From: DAOTYH01 sp034435015
GTDB taxonomy: Bacteria; Chloroflexota; Anaerolineae; Aggregatilineales; UBA3940
Direction: 5' to 3'
Length of the DNA stretch: 33,709 nt
Assembly: GCA_034435015.1 (NCBI GenBank)
Contig: DAOTYH010000060.1
Coordinates: 1 to 33,709, forward strand
Every line of letters begins with the position of its first letter. The stretch's first letter is position 1. A program made the translations under genes and the position numbers. Below, in pieces: positions 1-7,721 of the stretch. A model generated the notes under the pieces. It did not search any database. It saw only the letters and a program-made list of their open reading frames with translations, and was not told the DNA's origin.

Positions 1-39
1 TTATGCTGATTTACGGCTGGGAACACCCCTAAGCCGGCA

Positions 40-1242
40 TCAGAGCTGTTTGGCCTCGCGGCGCCTGACGCGTTGCCAGACGGCAGACTGGCGGCCAGTC
101 AAGTAGCGGTACAGGCCGATGACAGCCGCCAGGTTGCTGTTCACGAGGAAAGTGGGCAGGTACAATAACTTGCCGGCTGTAGTCCCCCGGCTGATAAATC
201 TGCCTATCCAAGCCAGAGCATAAAAGGCCGCTTGCAGGCCAAGCGTGATCCACCCTGCGGGCGGGGCGAGGAAGATCAGCTTGCCCCACAGATGGCCAGC
301 CTGTGCCGGAAAAACAACAGCTAGAATATTGGCTATTAACGCTCCGGCCATAGCCAGCGGCACCATTGGGCGCAGAAACTTGTGAGATACGATCTGCCAA
401 ATGACCAGCGGGCGGCGCCAAGTCAGCCATTCAAGCGCCCGCATGATCGCCTGATAGCGCCCGGCTATGATCCGTGAACGTCGGGTGATCTCATCCTGCG
501 CAGAGAGCGAAGGCGGCTCATTGGAGATTGCGGTAGGCACATACACTACACGATACCCTTGCCGGATCACCTGCATGGCCATGTAGAAGTCGTCGTTAAT
601 GATGCTGTCGGGAGGGGGAATAAAAAGGTCACGCCGTAGTGCCAGTATTTCTCCTGCAACGCCGGTACAGCAGCCCAGCCGTGTTTCCTGCTTCTTGATG
701 AAGGACTCGTATTTCCAGTAGATTCCTTCTGACTCCCCCAGTGTCTCGTTACTGCGAATGATTACTTTAGCCCCGCTGGACGCGCCTACAGTGGGATCAG
801 CGAATGGCTTGACCAGCTCGCTCAGGGCATCAGGGTCATACAGATTGTTGGCGTCAGAAAAGACGACGATTTCTCCCCGTGCCAGCGGCATGGCCCGGTT
901 GATCGCCGCCATCTTGCCGCGCCGCTCCGGGCTGTAGCTCAGTTCGACCCCCTGCTGGCTGAAAGAGCGCACTATGTCAGCCGTGCTGTCTGTGGAGCCG
1001 TCAGCGGCGACCAGGATTTGCAACTGCTCGCGGGGGTAATTCAGGCTCAGGCTGTTTTCAATCTTCTCTTGAATAACAGCCTGCTCGTTGTAAGCGGCGA
1101 TCAACAAGGTAACAGGCGGGAACGATTGAGGGTAGGATTCAGGCTTGGGGCGCAGGCGGGCCAGCACGGCCAGGATGAGCGGATAGCCAGCGTAGGTATA
1201 GAGTATACCGATGACAAATAGCCAGAAAAGCACCCCAAACAT
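40..1242 (-). CDS. Membrane-bound family 2 glycosyltransferase
   Basis: Transfers a sugar from a nucleotide-sugar donor at the cytoplasmic membrane; the acceptor cannot be told. The 400-residue protein has an N-terminal membrane segment, a GT-A domain opening with AAYNE near residue 50, DGSTDST at about 81-87, the metal-binding SDANN near 129-133, an NDD acid pair at about 216-218 and an RRSR motif near 254 that resembles the QxxRW region of processive synthases. Three or so hydrophobic C-terminal segments follow. I start at the ATG at 1242 because GGGG lies about 7 nt upstream; the open frame runs 74 codons further up but would overlap the end of sdhB and cross a terminator. A promoter and terminator separate it from the sdh operon. 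Cellulose synthase/NodC-like and polysaccharide GT2 roles are both possible. Confidence 0.85.
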   Translation of the reverse strand: MFGVLFWLFVIGILYTYAGYPLILAVLARLRPKPESYPQSFPPVTLLIAAYNEQAVIQEKIENSLSLNYPREQLQILVAADGSTDSTADIVRSFSQQGVELSYSPERRGKMAAINRAMPLARGEIVVFSDANNLYDPDALSELVKPFADPTVGASSGAKVIIRSNETLGESEGIYWKYESFIKKQETRLGCCTGVAGEILALRRDLFIPPPDSIINDDFYMAMQVIRQGYRVVYVPTAISNEPPSLSAQDEITRRSRIIAGRYQAIMRALEWLTWRRPLVIWQIVSHKFLRPMVPLAMAGALIANILAVVFPAQAGHLWGKLIFLAPPAGWITLGLQAAFYALAWIGRFISRGTTAGKLLYLPTFLVNSNLAAVIGLYRYLTGRQSAVWQRVRRREAKQL

Positions 1243-1310
1243 GAAATGATCCCCATAATAGGTGAGGCACGGCGGGAGCCATGCATGAATAAATGCCCTC
1301 AGGTTGTCTG

Positions 1311-1340
1311 ATAGTAACACATACAGTTGCCCCAGTCCAA
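1311..1340 (-). promoter_or_regulatory. Predicted sigma-70 promoter for the glycosyltransferase
   Basis: On the minus strand TTGGAC (1340-1335) and TACTAT (1316-1311) are separated by 18 nt. The pair sits between the sdhB-side terminator and the glycosyltransferase start, so the gene is probably transcribed independently. Confidence 0.45.
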
Positions 1341-1356
1341 CCTGAAAAAGAGGGCT

Positions 1357-1394
1357 AAAAAGAGAGGCAGTGGCCGTTAACCCCTGCCCCTCTC
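1357..1394 (-). terminator. Rho-independent terminator of the sdh operon
   Basis: Reading the minus strand, GAGAGGGGCAG (1394-1384) pairs with CTGCCTCTC (1370-1362), with a two-base bulge, followed at once by five T (1361-1357). It begins 26 nt after the sdhB stop codon. Confidence 0.7.
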
Positions 1395-1420
1395 GCGTGA
1401 TTGTATTCAGCGGCCTGCTG

Positions 1421-2137
1421 TCAGCCCCTCTTGCCCCGCGTGATAGCTCCCTTGACTTCGGCAATCAGCCGCGTGACGGGTATATCCCGCGGGCAGGCCA
1501 GTGAACAGTTAAAGATTGTACGGCAACGCCATACACCATTCTCTTCACTCAGGATGGCCAGCCGCTCTTCGGTTGCCTGATCGCGGCTGTCGAAGATAAA
1601 ACGATGCGCTTGTACAATGGCGGCTGGGCCTACATACGTCCCGTTGGCCCAGAACGAGGGACAGGAGGTCGTACAGGCCGCACACAGAATGCATTTAGTT
1701 CCCTCGTCGTAACGCTCCCGATCCTGCGGGCTTTGCAGTCGTTCACGTTCTGGAGGTATGTCGTCGTTGACAAAGTAAGGCATCACCGAACGGTAATGCT
1801 CAAAGAATGGCTCCATGTCCACAATCAGGTCTTTGAGCACCTTCAGCCCCAGAATAGGCTCGACCTGAATCGTGCCGCTCTCCCCCTTGATCAGTTGTTT
1901 GACTAGTGCCTTGCAGGCCAGTTGGTTTGAGCCGTTGATACGCATAGCATCGGAGCCGCAGATACCATGTGCGCACGAGCGGCGTAATCCCAGCGAGCCG
2001 TCTATCTCCCACTTGACGCGGTGGAGCAGGTCAAGCACGCGGTCAGTCCGATCCACGTTGTCCAGTGTGTACTCAGCCCAGTATGGCTTAGAGTCTACTT
2101 CGGGGTTGTAGCGCCGAATGCGTAGTTTGACTTGCAT
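1421..2137 (-). CDS. sdhB: Succinate dehydrogenase iron-sulfur subunit SdhB
   Basis: Carries electrons from the SdhA flavin through three Fe-S clusters to quinone in complex II. The 238 residues have the family length. The [2Fe-2S] motif CAHGICGSD with a following LAC, the [4Fe-4S] motif CILCAACTTSCP and the [3Fe-4S] region CRTIFNCSLACP are all present. In the last motif the residue after the first Cys is Arg, where Escherichia coli and mitochondrial enzymes have a His close to the quinone site. The start codon overlaps the sdhA stop by one base (TGATG), which indicates translational coupling. It is the last gene of sdhCDAB, and a terminator follows. Fumarate reductase is the alternative; the flanking aconitase and the two heme-type anchors favour succinate oxidation. 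Confidence 0.95.
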   Translation of the reverse strand: MQVKLRIRRYNPEVDSKPYWAEYTLDNVDRTDRVLDLLHRVKWEIDGSLGLRRSCAHGICGSDAMRINGSNQLACKALVKQLIKGESGTIQVEPILGLKVLKDLIVDMEPFFEHYRSVMPYFVNDDIPPERERLQSPQDRERYDEGTKCILCAACTTSCPSFWANGTYVGPAAIVQAHRFIFDSRDQATEERLAILSEENGVWRCRTIFNCSLACPRDIPVTRLIAEVKGAITRGKRG

Positions 2138-3915
2138 CAGTACACACGCTCCTTTGGCTGGTATTGCTTGATCACAACAGGTTTGTAGGAGAGTTTAACC
2201 TCGCCCTGATCAGTGCGCCGGGCTAACGTATGCACCAGCCACTTCTCATCATCGCGCTTGGGGAAGTCCTCTCGCGTGTGGGCGCCGCGGCTCTCCTGAC
2301 GAGCCAGCGCTGATACCGCTGTGACTTCCGCTAGATCGAGCATGTTGCCCAATTCCCATGCCTCCAGCAGGTCGGAGTTGAAAGCACGCCCTCGATCATC
2401 CAGACAGAGATCCGTCTGATAACGTTCCTTCAAAGAGCGCAGGCTTTCAATAGAACTCTGGATGCACCCAGCATCCCTGAAGACTCCCACGCATTCTGAC
2501 ATGGTTTGTTGCATTTCTTCGCGCAATTTTGATACACGGCTCTTGCCATCTGAGCGGCGCAGGCGTTCCAGGGCAGCCTCGATCTCGTCTGTCGGGTTGG
2601 GGGGTAAGGGTTCAAAATCGGCGTGCTGGCAATACTCAGCCATGGCCATCCCGCCCCGCCTTCCGAACACCACCAGATCAACCAGCGAATTAGTCCCAAG
2701 CCGGTTAGCCCCATGGACCGACACACAGGCACATTCCCCTGCCGCGTACAAGCCGGGCAGTACCGTATTACGCTCGTCAATGACTACTTCAGCGTTGACG
2801 TTGGTCGGGATGCCTCCCATTGCATAGTGGGCGGTCGGCTGGATGGGCATAGGCTCTTCAACCGGGTCAATGCCCAGATAAGTTCGGCAGAAGTCCAGTA
2901 TGTCCGGTAGTTTACTCTCGATGTAATGGCGGTCCACGCGCCGATCTTCGCCGGCCTCAGCTAGATACTTGTTGACCGTCTTAGGGGTCACGTCCAGATG
3001 AACGTAGTTCTTGCCGCCAATGCCGCGCCCCTCGCGGATTTCCATGTAGATAGCCCGCGAGATCACATCGCGGCTGGCCAAGTCCTTGATGCGCGGGGCA
3101 TAGCGTTCCATAAACCGCTCGCCCTTGTCGTTCAGCAGGATGCCTCCCTCGCCCCGCACGCCTTCCGTAATCAGGATGCCCAGCCGATAGATGCCTGTCG
3201 GGTGGAACTGGTAGAACTCCATATCCTGCATGGGGATACCGCGCCGCAGGAGAACGGCATTTCCGTCCCCCGTCAGGGTGTGAGCGTTGCTGGTGATCTG
3301 CCACAGCTTGCCCCATCCGCCCGTTGCAAACAGAATAGCCTTAGCCTGGAAGACATGGAGTTCCCCACTCCCTAATTCAAGGGCAATCACGCCGGCAGGC
3401 CGCCCGTTATTCATGATCAGGTCAACGACATGGAACTCATCGAAGAAGGTGACTTTGTTTTTAATACACTGCTGGTAGAGCGTTTGCAAGATCATGTGGC
3501 CGGTGCGGTCAGCCGCGTGGCAGGCACGCCGGACCGGCTTCTCGCCGTAGTTGCTGGTGTGTCCTCCAAAGCGGCGTTGGGCGATACGGCCGTCTTCGGT
3601 GCGGTCAAACGGCAGTCCCATGTGCTCCAGCTCCAGCACCATATCTACGGCTTCACGGCATAGCACTTCAACGGCGTCCTGATCGGCAAGATAATCTGAT
3701 CCCTTGACGGTGTCAAAGGCGTGCCATTCCCAGTGATCTTCTTCGTGGTTTCCTAGCGCCGCCCCGATGCCTCCCTGAGCGGCTCCGGTATGTGACCGGG
3801 TGGGGTAGAGTTTGCTGATGACGGCGGTTTTGACCCGGCGTGAGGCATATAAGGCGGCCATCAACCCCGCCCCGCCGGCTCCTACGATGACAGCCTCGTA
3901 CTGGTGGATTCGCAT
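2137..3915 (-). CDS. sdhA: Succinate dehydrogenase flavoprotein subunit SdhA
   Basis: Oxidises succinate to fumarate with covalently bound FAD. The 592-residue protein shows the Rossmann motif GAGGAGLMAA at the N-terminus, the flavinylation motif SHTGAAQGG (His carries the FAD), the substrate-binding HPTGIY, the catalytic-Arg region SRDVISRAI, and a C-terminal TREDFPKRDDEKW typical of SdhA. I start at the ATG at 3915 (MRIHQYEAV), preceded by GGGGGTAGG; an upstream in-frame start at 3957 would overlap sdhD by 26 bases and add 14 residues that do not fit the family. sdhD ends 16 nt upstream, and sdhB begins on its stop codon. Confidence 0.96.
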   Translation of the reverse strand: MRIHQYEAVIVGAGGAGLMAALYASRRVKTAVISKLYPTRSHTGAAQGGIGAALGNHEEDHWEWHAFDTVKGSDYLADQDAVEVLCREAVDMVLELEHMGLPFDRTEDGRIAQRRFGGHTSNYGEKPVRRACHAADRTGHMILQTLYQQCIKNKVTFFDEFHVVDLIMNNGRPAGVIALELGSGELHVFQAKAILFATGGWGKLWQITSNAHTLTGDGNAVLLRRGIPMQDMEFYQFHPTGIYRLGILITEGVRGEGGILLNDKGERFMERYAPRIKDLASRDVISRAIYMEIREGRGIGGKNYVHLDVTPKTVNKYLAEAGEDRRVDRHYIESKLPDILDFCRTYLGIDPVEEPMPIQPTAHYAMGGIPTNVNAEVVIDERNTVLPGLYAAGECACVSVHGANRLGTNSLVDLVVFGRRGGMAMAEYCQHADFEPLPPNPTDEIEAALERLRRSDGKSRVSKLREEMQQTMSECVGVFRDAGCIQSSIESLRSLKERYQTDLCLDDRGRAFNSDLLEAWELGNMLDLAEVTAVSALARQESRGAHTREDFPKRDDEKWLVHTLARRTDQGEVKLSYKPVVIKQYQPKERVY

Positions 3916-3931
3916 ATGCCTACCCCCGCCC

Positions 3932-4339
3932 TTACTGCTCAGCGGCACGGATAACACTGGGGTCGGGCTGGAACGGTGCTCCTATCAGCGCAATAGAGCC
4001 GAGAGCCAAAACTACGGTGAGGAGGATAACCGCCGCAACCTTGACCAGCCGATTCAGCCCTGTGTGATGCAGGTAGTCATTGATGATGTGGCGCAGGCCG
4101 TTGAACGCGTGCAGGCCGACAAACCATAACAACAGCGCGTCGTAAATGCGCCAGCCCAGCATAGCCCAGCGCTTTTCGATCACCCAGTGATAATCAATGG
4201 AATAGACGCTGTTGATCAGGTGCATAAACCCCAGGTGGATGAAGGCAAGGGGGATGATCAGCACACCTGACCAGCGCATGAACTGCCATGCTAGAGTCTC
4301 AAAGCGGTTGATGCCGCGTGGTAGAGATCGAGTTGCCAT
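3932..4339 (-). CDS. sdhD: Succinate dehydrogenase hydrophobic anchor SdhD
   Basis: Membrane anchor of complex II, contributing to heme b and quinone binding. The 135 residues contain three hydrophobic segments. The motif LHAFNGLRHIINDY, in the second helix, holds the His expected to ligate heme, by comparison with the HxxxG...D pattern of other anchors. The start at 4339 has GAGGAG 7 nt upstream; the longer open frame to 4618 is an overlap with sdhC. Sequence conservation in anchors is low, so naming C versus D rests on gene order (C-D-A-B) as well as the motif. Confidence 0.85.
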   Translation of the reverse strand: MATRSLPRGINRFETLAWQFMRWSGVLIIPLAFIHLGFMHLINSVYSIDYHWVIEKRWAMLGWRIYDALLLWFVGLHAFNGLRHIINDYLHHTGLNRLVKVAAVILLTVVLALGSIALIGAPFQPDPSVIRAAEQ

Positions 4340-4350
4340 GACGCGCTCCT

Positions 4351-4752
4351 CTATCTTAGTAACAGATTTTCCAGCGCATGCCTGCCCATGATGATAAAAG
4401 CGGGTGCATACAGCAATGCGGTAAGGCCAAAGGTCGCCAGGGTAAGTTGCCGCTGGTAAGCCCACAATTGGGGCCTCCAGTCCATGATGGCGATCCGTAG
4501 CCCGTTGAGGCCGTGATAGATCACGGCCAGCACCAGCAACAGCTCGCCGATCTGGAATGGCAGTGAGCGGTACAGCGCGATAGCATGTGCATACCCCTGC
4601 GGCCAGAAGTAGACCCACGACGTGTCAATCACATGCAGGATGAAGAAGAGCAGTGTGCCCAGCCCGGCCACCCGGTGACCGATCCATGCCAATTGCCCTT
4701 CCTTTCCTCTGTAACGAGCGGCCTCGCGGACAGTGGTGACCAATGTTGCCAT
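4351..4752 (-). CDS. sdhC: Succinate dehydrogenase cytochrome b556 subunit SdhC
   Basis: First gene of the sdhCDAB operon and the other complex II membrane anchor. The 133-residue protein has three hydrophobic helices. The early GHRVAGLGTLLFFILHV matches the HRxTG helix of SdhC, and YHGLNGLRIAIMD matches the heme-ligand helix; the usual second His of the RH pair is Ile here. I start at the ATG at 4752 (MATLVTTVREA), preceded by AAGGGAAC; a TTG nine codons further up is less likely. Eleven nt separate it from sdhD. Confidence 0.85.
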   Translation of the reverse strand: MATLVTTVREAARYRGKEGQLAWIGHRVAGLGTLLFFILHVIDTSWVYFWPQGYAHAIALYRSLPFQIGELLLVLAVIYHGLNGLRIAIMDWRPQLWAYQRQLTLATFGLTALLYAPAFIIMGRHALENLLLR

Positions 4753-4835
4753 AAACAAGTTCCCTTTCAGACTCTCCAATCTGACGAACGTAAAACCTGC
4801 TGGTCAAGGCGGCCAGAGCGCCTGCTGACGGTCTC

Positions 4836-4864
4836 ATCTTATGCCGGCATTGAATGAGAGACAA
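4836..4864 (-). promoter_or_regulatory. Predicted sigma-70 promoter for sdhCDAB
   Basis: On the minus strand TTGTCT (4864-4859) and TAAGAT (4841-4836) are separated by exactly 17 nt. The pair lies in the gap between the acnA stop and sdhC, so sdhCDAB can be transcribed on its own even though acnA is upstream in the same direction. Confidence 0.55.
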
Positions 4865-4885
4865 CGCCCCAGCCCTTTGCCCCGA

Positions 4886-7591
4886 TCATCCCTGCTTCGG
4901 CGCTTTCAACATAGCCCGCAAGACAGTATGGAGAATGCCGCCGTTGCGGTAATAGGTGATCTCTACCGGTGTATCGAGGCGTGCAGTCGCCGTGAAGACT
5001 TTCTCACTTCCCTCTGCGTTCCGAGTACGTATGACCACATCCTGCTTGGGGTGCGGATCAGTAAGCCCCTCTAGGCTGTAGACCTCTGTGCCTGTCAGGC
5101 CGAGTGTCTGGGCGTTCTCACCCGGTTTAAACTGAATGGGTAGTACTCCCATGCCGATCAGATTACTGCGGTGTATGCGCTCAAAACTTTCTGCCAGCAC
5201 AGCCCGCACGCCAAGCAGGGCAGTCCCCTTGGCGGCCCAGTCACGTGAACTGCCGGTGCCGTATTCTTTGCCTGCGATCACGATCAAGGGGACGCCCTCA
5301 GCGCGGTAGCGCATGGCGGCATCATAAATGCTCATCTGCTCGCCCTCTGGCAGATGAATGGTCACGCCGCCCTCAACCCCCGGCACAAGCTTGTTCTTGA
5401 GGCGGATGTTGGCAAATGTCCCGCGCATCATGACTTCGTGGTTGCCGCGCCGCGAACCGTAGGAGTTGAAATCGGCAGGCTGCACACCGCGCTCAAGCAG
5501 ATAGCGGCCCGCCGGGCTGTTGGGAGCAATAGAGCCGGCAGGCGAAATATGGTCGGTGGTCACCGAGTCGCCCAGCAAAGCCAGTACCCGTGCCCCTGTG
5601 ATGTCGGATGGCGGCAGTGGATCGGGAGAAAGGGATACAAAAAATGGCGGCTCCTGTATGTAGGTAGACTCCGGATTCCACTGATAGAGATCACCTTCTG
5701 GGACATCAAGCTGATTCCAGTCCGGGTTGCCGTCAAACACATTGCTGTATTCGGCCCGGTATAAGTCAGGCCTGAGCACTGTCTCGATGGCTTCACGGAC
5801 CTCATCCTGAGAGGGCCAGATGTCCCGCAGATAGACAGGGTCACCCGCCGGCGTGCGGCCAATTGGATCGTTGTACAGATCAATATCTACCGTTCCTGCT
5901 AGGGCATAAGCGATCACAAGAGGAGGAGAGGCCAGGTAGTTAGCCCGTGTCAGCGGATGAATGCGCCCTTCAAAGTTGCGGTTTCCGCTCAAGACAGCGG
6001 CGGCCACTAGGTCATTCTCCTTGATCACAGTGGCTACATTTTCTGGCAGAGGGCCGCTGTTCCCGATGCAGGTTGTGCAACCATAACCTACCACATGGAA
6101 GCGGAGTGCCTCCAGATAGGGCATCAGGCCGGCATCTTTCAGGTAGCGGGTGACCACCTTTGAGCCGGGCGCCAAGCTGGTCTTGACGTAGGGAGGCACG
6201 CTCAGGCCATACTCAACAGCTTTCTTAGCCAGCAGGCCGGCCCCCAGCATCACCGATGGGTTTGAAGTGTTTGTACAGCTTGTGATCGCGGCGATCACTA
6301 CAGCCCCATGTGCAAGCTCTGCCTGCGTTCCATTGAAGCGGATCACCGCCTTGTTATTCTCAGGCTTGTTGTACTCTTCTTTGAGGGCCTGCCGGAAAGA
6401 TCGGTGTGCCTCGCGGAGCGGCACCCGATCTTGAGGACGCTTCGGGCCGGCAAGGCTTGGTTCGACCGAGCCTAGATCGAGGGAGAGTGTATCGGTGTAG
6501 ATCGGTTCGGGGGAGTCATCAGTGCGGAAGAGGCCCTGTTCTTTGGTATATCGCTCAACTAGATCAACCAGCGCTGGGCCGCGGTCGGTGTTGCGCAGAT
6601 AGCGCAGGGTCTCCTCATCCACAGGGAAGAACCCCATCGTTGCGCCATACTCTGGTGCCATGTTGGCAATTGTGGCACGGTCAGCCAGACTCAATTTGCT
6701 CACACCGGGGCCAAAGAATTCAACGAACTTCTCGACCACTCCGCGTGCCCGCAGCATCTGCGTGACGGTCAATACCAGATCGGTGGCTGTCGCCCCCTCT
6801 GGCAGTTCGCCGGACAACCGGAATCCAATTACTTCCGGCATGAGCATAAACATCGGCTGGCCCAGCATGACCGATTCCGCCTCGATGCCGCCTACTCCCC
6901 AGCCTACCACGCCCAGCCCGTTGATCATCGTCGTGTGTGAGTCTGTTCCGACTAGTGAGTCAGGGAAGGCAGTCTCTTCACCGTTGACTAGACGGACCTG
7001 CACAACCTTTGCCAGATATTCTAAGTTGACCTGATGAACAATGCCTGTAGCTGGAGGTACTACACGCAGGTTATCGAATGCCTTCTGACCCCATCGTAGG
7101 AATTCGTACCGCTCGCGGTTGCGCTCAAATTCGCGGCTGGCGTTATAGAATAGGGCGAAGGCTGACCCAAATTGATCTACCTGAACCGAATGGTCAATCA
7201 CCAGATCAACCGGCACAATAGGGTTGATGCGGGCAGGGTCACCGCCCAGGCGCGCCATAGCCGAGCGCAAGGCCGCCAGATCAACTATACTGGGTACACC
7301 GGTGAAGTCTTGGAGGATCACGCGGGCAGGCATGAAAGGGACCTCCCGCCTCTCTGGCTGGTCAGCCTTCCACTCCACCAGGGCTACCACATCCTCTTCC
7401 GTGATGGCAAACCCGTCAACCTGACGGAGCGCCGCTTCCAATAGGACCTTGATCACATAGGGGAGATGGGATACAGTGCCAATGCCTGTCTCTTCTAGGC
7501 GGTTCAGGCGATAAACCGAGACTGTGCCGTTGCCTGTTTCAAGCGGCACACGTGCACCAAATGGATCGGCTTTCCGTTCTGAGATGGTCAT
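4886..7591 (-). CDS. acnA: Aconitate hydratase A
   Basis: Interconverts citrate and isocitrate through cis-aconitate in the TCA cycle using a labile [4Fe-4S] cluster. The 901-residue length is that of AcnA/IRP-type aconitases. Cluster ligands are visible as Cys439 (SCTNTSNP) and Cys505/Cys508 (GYGCTTCIGNSGP). Other family blocks are GTDSHTTMINGLGVVGWGVG (about 215-234), DSVTTDHISPAG and the substrate-binding GKEYGTGSSRDWAAKG near the C-terminus. The ATG at 7591 is preceded by GAGG at 5 nt. It stands upstream of sdhCDAB on the same strand, with a separate promoter between. IRP-like RNA binding when the cluster is lost is a property of some family members; nothing in the sequence tests it. Confidence 0.96.
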   Translation of the reverse strand: MTISERKADPFGARVPLETGNGTVSVYRLNRLEETGIGTVSHLPYVIKVLLEAALRQVDGFAITEEDVVALVEWKADQPERREVPFMPARVILQDFTGVPSIVDLAALRSAMARLGGDPARINPIVPVDLVIDHSVQVDQFGSAFALFYNASREFERNRERYEFLRWGQKAFDNLRVVPPATGIVHQVNLEYLAKVVQVRLVNGEETAFPDSLVGTDSHTTMINGLGVVGWGVGGIEAESVMLGQPMFMLMPEVIGFRLSGELPEGATATDLVLTVTQMLRARGVVEKFVEFFGPGVSKLSLADRATIANMAPEYGATMGFFPVDEETLRYLRNTDRGPALVDLVERYTKEQGLFRTDDSPEPIYTDTLSLDLGSVEPSLAGPKRPQDRVPLREAHRSFRQALKEEYNKPENNKAVIRFNGTQAELAHGAVVIAAITSCTNTSNPSVMLGAGLLAKKAVEYGLSVPPYVKTSLAPGSKVVTRYLKDAGLMPYLEALRFHVVGYGCTTCIGNSGPLPENVATVIKENDLVAAAVLSGNRNFEGRIHPLTRANYLASPPLVIAYALAGTVDIDLYNDPIGRTPAGDPVYLRDIWPSQDEVREAIETVLRPDLYRAEYSNVFDGNPDWNQLDVPEGDLYQWNPESTYIQEPPFFVSLSPDPLPPSDITGARVLALLGDSVTTDHISPAGSIAPNSPAGRYLLERGVQPADFNSYGSRRGNHEVMMRGTFANIRLKNKLVPGVEGGVTIHLPEGEQMSIYDAAMRYRAEGVPLIVIAGKEYGTGSSRDWAAKGTALLGVRAVLAESFERIHRSNLIGMGVLPIQFKPGENAQTLGLTGTEVYSLEGLTDPHPKQDVVIRTRNAEGSEKVFTATARLDTPVEITYYRNGGILHTVLRAMLKAPKQG

Positions 7592-7640
7592 CTTGCCTCA
7601 CGATGTATTTATACTGAGGTCAGATACATACCCAATGTGG

Positions 7641-7669
7641 AGCTTATGAACCAAAGATTATGCGGACAA
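7641..7669 (-). promoter_or_regulatory. Predicted sigma-70 promoter for acnA
   Basis: On the minus strand TTGTCC (7669-7664) and TAAGCT (7646-7641) are separated by 17 nt, in the 130-nt divergent gap between acnA and recJ. The -10 hexamer is the same as that before the thrS T-box. No equally good promoter was found for recJ in this gap. Confidence 0.45.
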
Positions 7670-7721
7670 AAATAGTCTATGTTTGTAATTGTACCACAGC
7701 GGGGCAGGTCAGTAAAAGACA

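Noticed and set aside
1..39. Possible end of another gene at the window start
   Set aside because: A TAA on the minus strand at position 1-3 is too little to call a gene; nothing else is visible.
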